Source: JAXDBM01 sp964460245
GTDB lineage: Bacteria; Desulfobacterota; Syntrophia; Syntrophales; Fen-1087
Assembly: GCA_964460245.1 (NCBI GenBank)
Contig: CAYWTL010000020.1
Location: 1-33,144 of the forward strand
Direction: 5' to 3'
Length of the DNA stretch: 33,144 bases
Shown: positions 1 through 6,708 of the stretch, piece after piece
How the letters are laid out: every line of letters begins with the position of its first letter
Position numbering within the stretch: position 1 is the first letter of the stretch
Made by a program: the position numbers and the translations under genes
The notes under the pieces: generated by a model
Databases searched by the model: none
What the model saw: the letters and a program-made list of their open reading frames with translations, nothing else
Told to the model about the DNA's origin: nothing

Positions 1-76
1 TGGTGGAGATGAGGGGGCTCGAACCCCTGACCTCGGCATTGCGAACGCCGCGCTCTCCCAGTTGAGCTACATCCCC
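1..76 (-). tRNA. tRNA-Ala (anticodon CGC)
   Basis: Read on the minus strand the segment folds as a complete cloverleaf: a 7-bp acceptor stem (GGGGATG with CATCTCC), a D arm closed by GCTC/GAGC, an anticodon stem CGGCG/TGCCG around the loop TTCGCAA, a TTCGAGC T-loop and an encoded 3' CCA. The loop gives anticodon CGC, which reads the alanine codon GCG. The acceptor stem carries the G3-U70 wobble pair that is the identity element of alanine tRNAs. The gene is complete and touches the window edge. Confidence 0.96.
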
Positions 77-131
77 GGTTTCTTTGCGTGCCGCTCTCGA
101 GCGGCTGGGAAGTCTTCTCTCGAGGCCGCGA

Positions 132-161
132 ATCATATATGATCCGGCGGATGCCTGTCAA
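132..161 (-). promoter_or_regulatory. Sigma-70-like promoter of the tRNA-Ala gene
   Basis: On the minus strand a perfect -35 TTGACA (156-161) is followed after 18 bp by TATGAT (132-137), one mismatch from consensus. A GC-rich stretch follows the -10 box, as is usual for stable-RNA promoters. The predicted transcript starts near 125 and would carry a 5' leader of roughly 50 nt, including a GCCGCT-CTCG-AGCGGC hairpin at 90-105 that would be removed during tRNA maturation. Confidence 0.6.
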
Positions 162-226
162 GCTTTTGTTGCGCACCCGGGAAAGATTTCAAGAGGACTT
201 TTCACAAACCGCCAAGGAGACGCCAG

Positions 227-1309
227 ATGGCAAAAATCGATGCGTTCTTTCAACTGATGCACGATCAGGGTGCGTCCGACCTACACCTCGTGACCGGCCA
301 GCAGCCCATCATCCGCATTCGCGGCGAGATCGAGCGGGTCCGGTACAACGTTCTGGACAACGACGAACTGAAGGGCATGATCTACGAGATCGCACCCGAG
401 CACAAGATCAAACAGTTCGAGGAAACCGGCGACGTGGATTTTGCCTACGAGGTCCCGAAAATGGCCCGTTACCGGGCCAATTTTTTCATGCAGCGGAACG
501 GCGTTGCCGCCGTTTTTCGGGAAATTCCGACTCAGATCATGACCTGCGAACAGCTGGGGCTTCCCCCGGTGGTTGCCAAACTGGCGACGCTGCCGCGGGG
601 ACTGGTCCTGGTCACCGGGCCGACGGGCTGCGGCAAATCGACGACGCTGGCCGCCATTATCGACGAAGCCAACCGGAGCCGGAAAGACCACATCATCACC
701 ATTGAAGACCCCATCGAATTCGTTCATGAGAGCCAGCGCTGCGTCGTCAACCACCGGGAAGTCGGTGTGCACACCAAGAGCTTCAGTTCGGCTCTCCGCG
801 GCGCCCTGCGCGAGGATCCGGACATCATACTCGTCGGCGAGCTCCGCGATCTGGAAACGATCACGCTGGCCGTCGAGGCGGCCTCCACGGGGCACCTGGT
901 GTTTGGAACGGTGCACACCCCCAGCGCCGCCAAAACCGTGGACCGCATCATCGAGGTCTTTCCGGCCGGGGAGCAGATGCAAATCCGTTCCACGCTCGCG
1001 GACGGCCTGCGGGCGGTCCTTTCCCAGGTCCTTTTCAAGCGGATCGACACCAAGGGCCGGTGCGTCGCCCTGGAGATCCTGATCGCGAATTCCGCCGTCC
1101 GGAACCTCATTCGGGAGTCCAAGACCTTCCAGATTCCTTCGATGATGCAGACCGGAAAAAAATACGGGATGCAGCTGCTGGACGACGCGATCATGGATCT
1201 GATGAACAAGGGGTGGATCAGCCCCGATGACGCCTATCTCAAGGCCAACGACAAAACGAAATTCAGACCTTTCCTGAGGACGCCCCCGGCGGACTTCACG
1301 GAGGTGTAG
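227..1309 (+). CDS. pilT: PilT-type type IV pilus retraction ATPase
   Basis: A 360-residue hexameric ATPase of the PilT branch of secretion ATPases, expected on the cytoplasmic face of the inner membrane, where it depolymerises type IV pili to drive twitching. Visible motifs are the N-terminal SDLHL box (about 17-21), Walker A GPTGCGKST (131-139), the Asp box IEDPIEF, a Walker B region DPDIILVGELRD (198-208), the His box GHLVFGTVHT (222-231) and a C-terminal AVRNLIRE motif matching the AIRNLIRE motif typical of PilT. Length is normal for the family. AAGGAG lies about 8 nt before the ATG. A second paralogue follows 38 nt downstream, the usual PilT/PilU tandem. No pilin or assembly genes are in the window. 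Confidence 0.93.
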   Translation: MAKIDAFFQLMHDQGASDLHLVTGQQPIIRIRGEIERVRYNVLDNDELKGMIYEIAPEHKIKQFEETGDVDFAYEVPKMARYRANFFMQRNGVAAVFREIPTQIMTCEQLGLPPVVAKLATLPRGLVLVTGPTGCGKSTTLAAIIDEANRSRKDHIITIEDPIEFVHESQRCVVNHREVGVHTKSFSSALRGALREDPDIILVGELRDLETITLAVEAASTGHLVFGTVHTPSAAKTVDRIIEVFPAGEQMQIRSTLADGLRAVLSQVLFKRIDTKGRCVALEILIANSAVRNLIRESKTFQIPSMMQTGKKYGMQLLDDAIMDLMNKGWISPDDAYLKANDKTKFRPFLRTPPADFTEV

Positions 1310-1347
1310 ACATCCTGATTCGCTGTGACGTTTTTCGGGAGGTGACG

Positions 1348-2535
1348 ATGAGAAAGCAGGAAATCGATTATATCATGGGTAAAATGCTGGAGGCGCGCAA
1401 GGACGTGTCCGATCTGAACATCACCGTGGGGAAACCTTTTCAGGTCGAGAGCTACGGGCAGCTGGTCAGCGTCGAACTGAACCCGCCCTTCAAAAGCCTG
1501 ACTCCCTTTCAGACCGAGATTTTTGCCCTGAATCTGATCAACGGGGATCGGCGACTGACCGAATTGCTGGTTTCCCAGGGGTCCTGCGACACGTCCTGCG
1601 AACTTCCCGGCAAGGCCCGTTTCCGGGTCAACATCTTTTCGCAGCGGGGCCACTATTCGGCCGTGCTGCGAAAGCTGGAGGAAAAGATACCCACCATCGA
1701 GGGCATGAAGCTGCCGGCCGTTTTTCATCAGATCGCCGAGGAGAAGAACGGGATCGTCTTCGTCACCGGCGCCACGGGGAGCGGCAAGTCGACGTCACTG
1801 GCGTCCATGCTCAACGACATCAATGAACAAAAGTCCCTGCATGTTGTGACCCTGGAGGACCCCGTCGAGTTTTCCCACACCCACAAAAAATCCACCTTCA
1901 ATCAGCGGGAAATGGGGAGTGATTTCGATACCTACGCAAACGGTCTCCGGGCCGCTCTCCGCCAGGCTCCCAAGGTCATTCTCGTCGGCGAAATGCGGGA
2001 CCGGGAATCGGTGGAAATCGGTCTGAACGCCGCCGAAACGGGGCATCTGGTGCTGACGACCCTGCATACCGTCGATGCGGGCCAGACCATCAACCGCATC
2101 CTCGGCATGTTCGCCACGGAAGAGGAAAACCAGGTTCGCATCCGCCTGGCCGACACCATGCGCTGGATTGTCTGCCAGCGGCTTCTTCCCAAGGAGGGCG
2201 GCGGCCGGGTGGCGGCGTTTGAAATCATGGGGTCGAATCTGCGCGTCAAAGACGCCATCCTCCACGGTGAATCGGAAGGCAAGACCTTCTACGAGATCAT
2301 TCAGGCCGGGAAGGCCTTCGGCATGATCACCTTTGACGATTACATCGTCGAGTTGTACCGGGATGGGCAGATCAGCGAGGAAACCGCGAAGGGCTACGCC
2401 TCCAGCAAAGGCATCGTCGGGCGCGGCATCGACGCGATCAAGAGTGCGCGGGGGGAGAAGACAACCACGCTGGGCAAGCTTGAAGTCGATGAAAGCTATG
2501 GAAAGAAGCCGAAGATTTCTCCCTGGGAGCGTTGA
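1348..2535 (+). CDS. pilU: PilU/PilT-like pilus retraction ATPase paralogue
   Basis: A 395-residue retraction-ATPase paralogue, longer than its neighbour by a C-terminal extension rich in Lys and Glu. It has Walker A GATGSGKST, the Asp box LEDPVEF, a Walker B region with ILVGEMRD and the His box GHLVLTTLHT. It departs from PilT at the N-terminal box (SDLNIT rather than SDLHL) and lacks AIRNLIRE, where it has AFEIMGSNLRVKDAI; both fit the PilU-like accessory branch, which usually works with PilT rather than alone. The ATG at 1348 is preferred over the in-frame GTG at 1342 because GGGAGGTG sits just upstream of it. It is probably co-transcribed with the genes on either side. The PilU assignment, as opposed to a second PilT, is likely but not certain. 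Confidence 0.85.
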   Translation: MRKQEIDYIMGKMLEARKDVSDLNITVGKPFQVESYGQLVSVELNPPFKSLTPFQTEIFALNLINGDRRLTELLVSQGSCDTSCELPGKARFRVNIFSQRGHYSAVLRKLEEKIPTIEGMKLPAVFHQIAEEKNGIVFVTGATGSGKSTSLASMLNDINEQKSLHVVTLEDPVEFSHTHKKSTFNQREMGSDFDTYANGLRAALRQAPKVILVGEMRDRESVEIGLNAAETGHLVLTTLHTVDAGQTINRILGMFATEEENQVRIRLADTMRWIVCQRLLPKEGGGRVAAFEIMGSNLRVKDAILHGESEGKTFYEIIQAGKAFGMITFDDYIVELYRDGQISEETAKGYASSKGIVGRGIDAIKSARGEKTTTLGKLEVDESYGKKPKISPWER

Positions 2536-2551
2536 GATGAAGGAGGCGGTC

Positions 2552-3067
2552 ATGGCGGATGAAAAAACGATTTTGAGTCCGGTCGATGAAGAGCTTTACG
2601 ACGCGGCGGACAAGCCTTTCGATTTCGTGATATCCGAAGGTGAAACGGCCCTGGTCTGTGAATCCGACGATGCGTTCCGGAAGAAGATCAGCGATGCGCT
2701 GCTGAAGGAGGAATACCTGGTCACCGAGGCGGACTCGGTGAAGGACGCCCTTCGCAAGATGCGGTTTCACACCTATGACGTGATCGTCGTCAACGAGTCC
2801 TTTGCCGCGCCGAAGCAGGATGCGGGCGTTATCCTTCGGTATCTCGAAAACATGGGCATGGCGACACGGCGGAAGGTGTTTGTGGCCCTGATCACGAACC
2901 GCTTCCGGACGATGGACAACATGGCCGCTTTCAACAAGAGCGTCAATATGGTCATCAATACGAAAAACATGGATGACGTGGCGATGATCCTCCAGAGGGG
3001 GATTTCCGAAAACGCCTCATTCTATTATGTGTTCAAGGAAATCCTGAAGAAGAAGGGGAGGGCCTAG
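2552..3067 (+). CDS. Degenerate receiver-domain protein downstream of the PilT pair
   Basis: A 171-residue protein of CheY-like fold. About 33 N-terminal residues precede the first strand (ETALVCESDD, 31-40). The third strand, YDVIVVNE (75-82), ends with Asn81 where a receiver normally has its phospho-accepting Asp. Thr115 (VALITN) and Lys138 (INTKN) occupy the positions of the conserved Thr/Ser and Lys. The acidic pair after strand 1 is partly kept. It is therefore probably a pseudo-receiver that signals by protein contact, not by phosphorylation. The start at 2552 is chosen because AAGGAGG lies 5 nt before it; an in-frame ATG at 2537 has no such site. It follows pilU by 16 nt, so a regulatory or polar-localisation role in pilus retraction is plausible but inferred. 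No named family was recognised. Confidence 0.7.
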   Translation: MADEKTILSPVDEELYDAADKPFDFVISEGETALVCESDDAFRKKISDALLKEEYLVTEADSVKDALRKMRFHTYDVIVVNESFAAPKQDAGVILRYLENMGMATRRKVFVALITNRFRTMDNMAAFNKSVNMVINTKNMDDVAMILQRGISENASFYYVFKEILKKKGRA

Positions 3068-3093
3068 CCGAATACGCCGCCGCGTGCGGCATC

Positions 3094-4050
3094 CTATCTG
3101 CCGTCGCGAATGCTTTCGGCCAGCAGGATCGCCTCTTCGGCCTGATCGTGCCGCCCCAGGGCACGGTAGGATTCGGCGAGATAAAGATAATAAAAAGCGT
3201 TTCCCGGCTCCAGGGAAATGGCCCTTCTGAAGGTTTCCACAGCTTCCGGATGGTGGCCGGCACGGGCCAGGGCATTACCCAGCCGGTTCAGGTAAACGCC
3301 CGCTTCCGCCTGATTGCGCGCGATGGCCCTGTCGTAGGACGCCATGCCCTCCGCCAGTTTCTCCTGATCGATCAAAACGTCTCCCAGACTCAGATGCAAC
3401 AGGGGCCCGTCGTCGTAATCCTTCAGGCAGCGGCGGTAGATTCGCTCCGCCCGGGCCGGTTGCCCCTCCTGCCGATAGACATAGGCAAGCCGGCTGTAAA
3501 AGGACGCGGCCTCGGCGGGATCGATTTCCGCGGCCCGCCGACAGGCGGCTTCGGCGCGTTCGAAATCCCCGTTCGATACCAGGGCATGGCCCAGGTTGCA
3601 GAAAAAAACCGAAGCGTCCGGTTCCAGAGCCGTCATTTTCTCGTAGATGACCACGGCATCGGCCGGCCGGCCGGCTTTCAGGTAAGCTTCGCCCAGATCG
3701 CCGAGAAGGGAAACATCCTCCGGGTGTGCCGCGACGACGCGCTCGCAGAGGCGGACGAGGCTTCCGAAATCCGATCTTTCCTTGAAAATCCGGACCAGCT
3801 CGTCGAAGGCAAACCCGGTGAAAATTTCCCGCTGCAGCTCCTTTGCGAAAAGCTGTTCAAAGCAATCCGTGGCCAGGTCGATTCTGCCGGCGTCATGACA
3901 CGCCCAGGCCAGTTTCAGCACAAACGAATCCTCGCCGGGATTCAGTTCAATCAGTTTCCGGTAAAAGATCACCGCTTCATCGAAGCGCCCGGCATTCATA
4001 CACTCTTCGGCGAGGGCCTGATAGCGGTCTGTTTTTTCGTTCCGGTCCAT
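3094..4050 (-). CDS. Tetratricopeptide-repeat protein
   Basis: About 318 residues made almost entirely of TPR helices: successive 34-residue units with the usual G/A-rich small residues and a terminal LEP/IDP-type turn, for example AGRPADAVVIYEKMTALEPD and AGHHPEAVETFRRAISLEPG, roughly eight units in all. There is no signal peptide or membrane segment, so a cytoplasmic protein-protein scaffold is likely; the partner is unknown. The start is uncertain: the ATG at 4050 has a weak GGAAAG upstream, while a TTG at 4119 in the same frame has AAAGGAA nearby and would place the gene 22 nt after the selenoprotein gene, adding 23 unconvincing residues. It is convergent with the pseudo-receiver gene across a 26-nt gap. 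Confidence 0.8.
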   Translation of the reverse strand: MDRNEKTDRYQALAEECMNAGRFDEAVIFYRKLIELNPGEDSFVLKLAWACHDAGRIDLATDCFEQLFAKELQREIFTGFAFDELVRIFKERSDFGSLVRLCERVVAAHPEDVSLLGDLGEAYLKAGRPADAVVIYEKMTALEPDASVFFCNLGHALVSNGDFERAEAACRRAAEIDPAEAASFYSRLAYVYRQEGQPARAERIYRRCLKDYDDGPLLHLSLGDVLIDQEKLAEGMASYDRAIARNQAEAGVYLNRLGNALARAGHHPEAVETFRRAISLEPGNAFYYLYLAESYRALGRHDQAEEAILLAESIRDGR

Positions 4051-4141
4051 TGACGGACTTTCCGCGCCATACAAATTCAGGCGGGGCATGACGCGACCCG
4101 CCTGAATAGAGAACGGCAAAAATTCCTTTCCGACCGCTGCC

Positions 4142-4456
4142 TCAGCAACTGCTGCAGGAACCGCCGCAGCCGCCCCCGCCGACCAGGCTGGACGTCAGCT
4201 TGAAGCCGGTACCGGCGGCCGACTCGATGAAATCGACATTGACCGGCTTGACTTCCGCCAGCAGGGCCTTGTCAATCAGATATGTGATGCCTCTGTCCTT
4301 GAAAATCTCATCGTTTTCGTGCGACTCATCCAGAGCCATGCCCAGGGACGGGCCGCCTCACCCGGCCTGCATGAGAATCCGGATCGAATGAGGCTCTTTC
4401 CGGTTTTTCAGGAACGACTTGATCATTTCACTTGCCTTTTCGGTTACTTCGAACAT
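4142..4456 (-). CDS. IscA/HesB-like protein with in-frame UGA (probable selenoprotein)
   Basis: Reading from ATG 4456 gives 104 residues of an A-type Fe-S carrier (HesB/IscA fold), provided that the UGA at 4358-4360 (codon 33) is decoded. The codon sits inside ILMQAG-U-GGPSLGMALDE, exactly where relatives carry their conserved first cysteine. The frame stays open and family-like on both sides and ends in GCGGSCSSC, the C-terminal cysteine motif. AAGGAGG precedes ATG 4456 at ideal spacing, whereas the internal ATG at 4339 would yield a headless 65-residue fragment without a ribosome site. HesB-like selenoproteins are, to my knowledge, a recognised bacterial family, so Sec insertion fits better than a nonsense mutation. 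Its role would be Fe-S cluster carriage or a redox reaction at the selenol. The TPR gene follows closely. Confidence 0.85.
4329..4348 (-). other. Candidate bacterial SECIS hairpin
   Basis: In the mRNA, nucleotides 10-29 after the UGA can fold as UCC-CU-GGGC-AUG-GCUC-U-GGA: a 3-bp lower helix, a small internal loop, a 4-bp upper helix and an AUG apical loop about 19 nt from the UGA. The distance fits the range usually given for bacterial SECIS elements, but the stem is short and the G is third in the loop. Folded by eye only; an alternative GGCC/GGGC-based hairpin also exists here. Confidence 0.35.
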
Positions 4457-4513
4457 GTATCCTCCTTCATTCCGGCGATTCCGCTTGTGGAAGCGGCCGT
4501 TTCATTTTTCGGT

Positions 4514-4542
4514 AAACTATCCATCGCGTATCGGTTTGTCAA
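4514..4542 (-). promoter_or_regulatory. Candidate promoter of the IscA/HesB-TPR unit
   Basis: A perfect -35 TTGACA (4537-4542) overlaps the hemerythrin stop codon, and TAGTTT (4514-4519) lies 17 bp downstream; the -10 box is weak. The leader of about 50 nt would contain a perfect CCGCTT-CCAC-AAGCGG hairpin (4481-4496) between the start site and the ribosome site. Confidence 0.4.
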
Positions 4543-5075
4543 TCGGTTTCACACTGCTCGACGACCTGCCGGTATTTTTCATGGATCATGTTTCGGTCGA
4601 ATTCATGGAATCTCTGCAGCAGGGCCGCCTGTTCCTCCTCTGAAAAATAATTCATGCAAGGGTAGAAGAACCGCTTGTCTTCCTTTTGAATATGTTTGGG
4701 GTAGAGATCCGCCAGTTCGTTCAAGCAGTCGTTGATCTCCTCGCTGGCCTCCTCCTGCCCCTTCAGGTAGCGCGCATTCGCATCGGACAGCCGCTGGACG
4801 GTTTTTCGCGCGATGACGTGCTCTTCCATCAGTTCGTCCATGATCCGGGCATGCTCGGGCGTAAGCCTTTTTCCGGCCAGTTCGCGGAAAAGGATGTCCT
4901 CTTCCTTGCCGTGGTGGGTCCGGTCGGCGTACGTCCTGAAGAAATCGACTGCAGCCTGGACGAAGCGGGTATTGACGTTTTTCCGTTCCCGGCTCCTGTC
5001 CGTTTCCTTTTTGAACAGGCGGGCCATCTTTTCGATCAGCCGGTGTTCCCACATGAGCGGTCCGATCAGCTTCAT
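4539..5075 (-). CDS. Hemerythrin-like (HHE domain) protein
   Basis: A 178-residue all-helical cytoplasmic protein with the spaced His/Glu ligands of hemerythrin HHE domains: MWEHRLIEKM near the N-terminus, THHGKEEDILF near residue 55, LMEEHVIAR in the middle and YPKHIQKEDKRFFYP near 140. Such domains bind a di-iron centre and handle oxygen, nitric oxide or iron; which of these applies here cannot be read from sequence. The start at 5075 has GGGAGG upstream and overlaps the stop of the preceding Crp/Fnr-type regulator by ATGA, so the two are translationally coupled. With the divergent ferredoxin-like gene this suggests a nitrosative or oxidative stress response in an anaerobe (inference). Confidence 0.85.
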   Translation of the reverse strand: MKLIGPLMWEHRLIEKMARLFKKETDRSRERKNVNTRFVQAAVDFFRTYADRTHHGKEEDILFRELAGKRLTPEHARIMDELMEEHVIARKTVQRLSDANARYLKGQEEASEEINDCLNELADLYPKHIQKEDKRFFYPCMNYFSEEEQAALLQRFHEFDRNMIHEKYRQVVEQCETD

Positions 5076-5794
5076 CGCCGTACCTCCCTTTTTCCGCCTT
5101 TGTCCGGCGGCGTCAGTTTTTTGCCCTCCGTCGCAATTTCCCGAAGTCCCTGCCGGTCGAGCAGGGTCAGGTGGTTCCGTTCCAGCCGGATCAGCCCCTG
5201 GCGGCTCATCCGGCTCATGATCCGGGAGAGGGTTTCCGGAATCGTTCCCAGCAGGGAAGCCAGTTGCCCCTTGGAAATGTCCAGCCTGATTTTGTCGGCT
5301 CCGGATTCCTTGTCGCATAGGAAAAGCAGATGGGCCGCGAGCCTGGCCGGCACCTCCCGGAGCGACAGGTCTTCGATCAGGGCGGCGAATTTCTGTAGCC
5401 GTTGCGACAGGATCGCGAGCATGTTCAGCGCCAGGGAAGGATCCCTTCGAATCGACGCAACGAAGGCGTCCCGGGGGAAGAAGAGAAGTGAACTCGGGGT
5501 CTCTGCCGTCGCGAAGGCCGGGAACCCTTTCCCCGTGAAAACAGCCACCTCCCCGAAAGAGTCCCCCGGTCCGAACATGTGAAGGATCTGCTCCTTGCCC
5601 TCCGGCGAAATCTTGAAGACCTTGACGCGGCCGGTCTGGATGATGTAAAGTCCGCTTCCCGGGTCCCCCTCGGCAAAAACCATCTGTCCTTTCCGGTACG
5701 AGCGGATCATCGCGATCCTGCCCAGGGCCCGGTGCTGCTCGCCGGGAAGGCCTTCAAACAGCGGGATGACCGCAAGCTGCTCCGCGATTCCCAT
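5072..5794 (-). CDS. Crp/Fnr-family transcription regulator
   Basis: A 240-residue regulator with an N-terminal cyclic-nucleotide-binding-like beta barrel (LFEGLPGEQ through GDSFGEVAVFTG) and a C-terminal winged helix whose recognition helix reads IPETLSRIMSRM. The E-x-x-S-R pattern is that of FNR, which contacts TTGA half-sites. The N-terminal cysteine cluster of oxygen-sensing FNR is absent, so it is not a classical FNR; a heme- or NO-responsive type (DNR/HcpR-like) is possible but unproven. The start at 5794 follows AAAGGAG by 8 nt; the frame is open for another 34 codons upstream but that stretch contains the operator-like palindrome. The coupled hemerythrin and the divergent ferredoxin-like gene are its likely targets, together with itself. 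Confidence 0.88.
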   Translation of the reverse strand: MGIAEQLAVIPLFEGLPGEQHRALGRIAMIRSYRKGQMVFAEGDPGSGLYIIQTGRVKVFKISPEGKEQILHMFGPGDSFGEVAVFTGKGFPAFATAETPSSLLFFPRDAFVASIRRDPSLALNMLAILSQRLQKFAALIEDLSLREVPARLAAHLLFLCDKESGADKIRLDISKGQLASLLGTIPETLSRIMSRMSRQGLIRLERNHLTLLDRQGLREIATEGKKLTPPDKGGKREVRR

Positions 5795-5833
5795 TTGACG
5801 AGCTCCTTTTATCGTTCTAAAGTACACCCGTCC

Positions 5834-5847
5834 TTGACTTAAGTCAA
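5834..5847. promoter_or_regulatory. Perfect palindrome TTGACTTAAGTCAA, putative Crp/Fnr-type operator
   Basis: A perfect 14-bp palindrome of the TTGAC-N4-GTCAA type, 40 bp before the regulator start and 99 bp before the ferredoxin start. It matches the half-site expected from the regulator's E-x-x-S-R recognition helix, and resembles what I recall for HcpR sites in deltaproteobacteria. Likely operator of both divergent transcripts. Confidence 0.65.
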
Positions 5848-5864
5848 AGCACATTTCCTTTGGC

Positions 5865-5880
5865 GCCCTTACGTTAGGGC
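5865..5880. repeat. Second dyad in the divergent promoter region
   Basis: GCCCT-TACGTT-AGGGC, a 5-bp inverted repeat with a near-palindromic centre (only one T/T mismatch across 16 bp), between the TTGACTTAAGTCAA operator and the ferredoxin gene. It could be a second protein-binding site or an mRNA leader hairpin. No function can be assigned. Confidence 0.35.
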
Positions 5881-5946
5881 AACAGGAGCCGCACATGCCC
5901 GGGATGGGAAGCGGTGCGGAGGGGATTGCGCGGAAAACATGAAAGG

Positions 5947-6708
5947 ATGGAAAGAGAAGCAGTGAAGAGCAAACGGAAAATCATTCATATCGACGAGGGA
6001 AAATGCAATGGCTGCGGCCTTTGCGTGCCCTCCTGCGCGGAGGGGGCGATCCGCATCATCGACGGCAAGGCCAGGCTGGTTGCCGAGAAGTACTGTGACG
6101 GGCTGGGCGCCTGTCTCGGGGAGTGTCCGGAAGGTGCGCTGTCCGTCGTCGAAGCGGAGGCCGATGCCTTTGACGCGGAAGCGGCCGATCGTTATGCGGA
6201 ATCGCAGCGGTCGCACCGGACCGAGCCGCTTCCCGACGCTCCGTCCCTGCCCTGCGGATGCCCGTCCAATCTGATGCAGATCTTTCCATCCGCGTCGGCG
6301 TGTCAGCAGGCCAACGAGCCGGTTTCCCAGGTCGGCTCAGCGTCGGCCCTGCGCCACTGGCCGGTCCAGATCCGTCTGGTCCCCCCGACGGCGCCGTTCC
6401 TGAAAGAGGCCGATCTGCTCGTGGCCGCCGACTGCACGCCCGTCGCCTGCGGCCGGTTTCACCGGGATTTCCTGAAGGGGAGGGTTGTCCTGATGGGCTG
6501 TCCGAAATTCGACGACGTTGAGGCCTACGCCGACCGTTTCACGGACATTTTCCGAAAGAACGACATCCGGAGCGTCACCGTTTTGGTGATGGAAGTGCCC
6601 TGCTGTCAGGGTTTGCCGGTCATCGTCCGGAAAGCCCTGTCGCGGTCGGGAAAGGACATCCCCCTGGAAGTGAAGACCATAACCACGTGTGGCGACATCC
6701 GGTCATAA
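5947..6708 (+). CDS. Ferredoxin-like 4Fe-4S dicluster protein
   Basis: About 253 residues. The N-terminal 65 hold two 4Fe-4S motifs, CNGCGLCVPSC and CDGLGACLGEC; the second has C-x4-C-x3-C spacing as in a family of ferredoxin-like proteins often found with hcp or hemerythrin genes. The rest has further cysteines (LPCGCP, VACGRF, MGCPKFDD, PCCQGLP) and no recognised enzyme domain, suggesting an electron-transfer or redox-sensing adaptor in the cytoplasm. The start is uncertain: ATG 5947 lacks a well-spaced Shine-Dalgarno; GTG 5914 and GTG 5962 are alternatives in the same frame. It is divergent from the Crp/Fnr gene and shares its operator region. Its 3' end overlaps the end of feoB by 6 nt in convergent orientation. 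Confidence 0.85.
   Translation: MEREAVKSKRKIIHIDEGKCNGCGLCVPSCAEGAIRIIDGKARLVAEKYCDGLGACLGECPEGALSVVEAEADAFDAEAADRYAESQRSHRTEPLPDAPSLPCGCPSNLMQIFPSASACQQANEPVSQVGSASALRHWPVQIRLVPPTAPFLKEADLLVAADCTPVACGRFHRDFLKGRVVLMGCPKFDDVEAYADRFTDIFRKNDIRSVTVLVMEVPCCQGLPVIVRKALSRSGKDIPLEVKTITTCGDIRS

Noticed and set aside
3068..3093. GCCGC-CGCGT-GCGGC hairpin as a bidirectional terminator
   Set aside because: The stem is only 5 bp and no T-run follows on either strand.
4142..4339. 65-residue IscA C-terminal fragment as an independent gene
   Set aside because: ATG 4339 has no ribosome site and the fragment lacks the N-terminal half of the fold, while reading through the UGA yields a full-length family member with a strong start.
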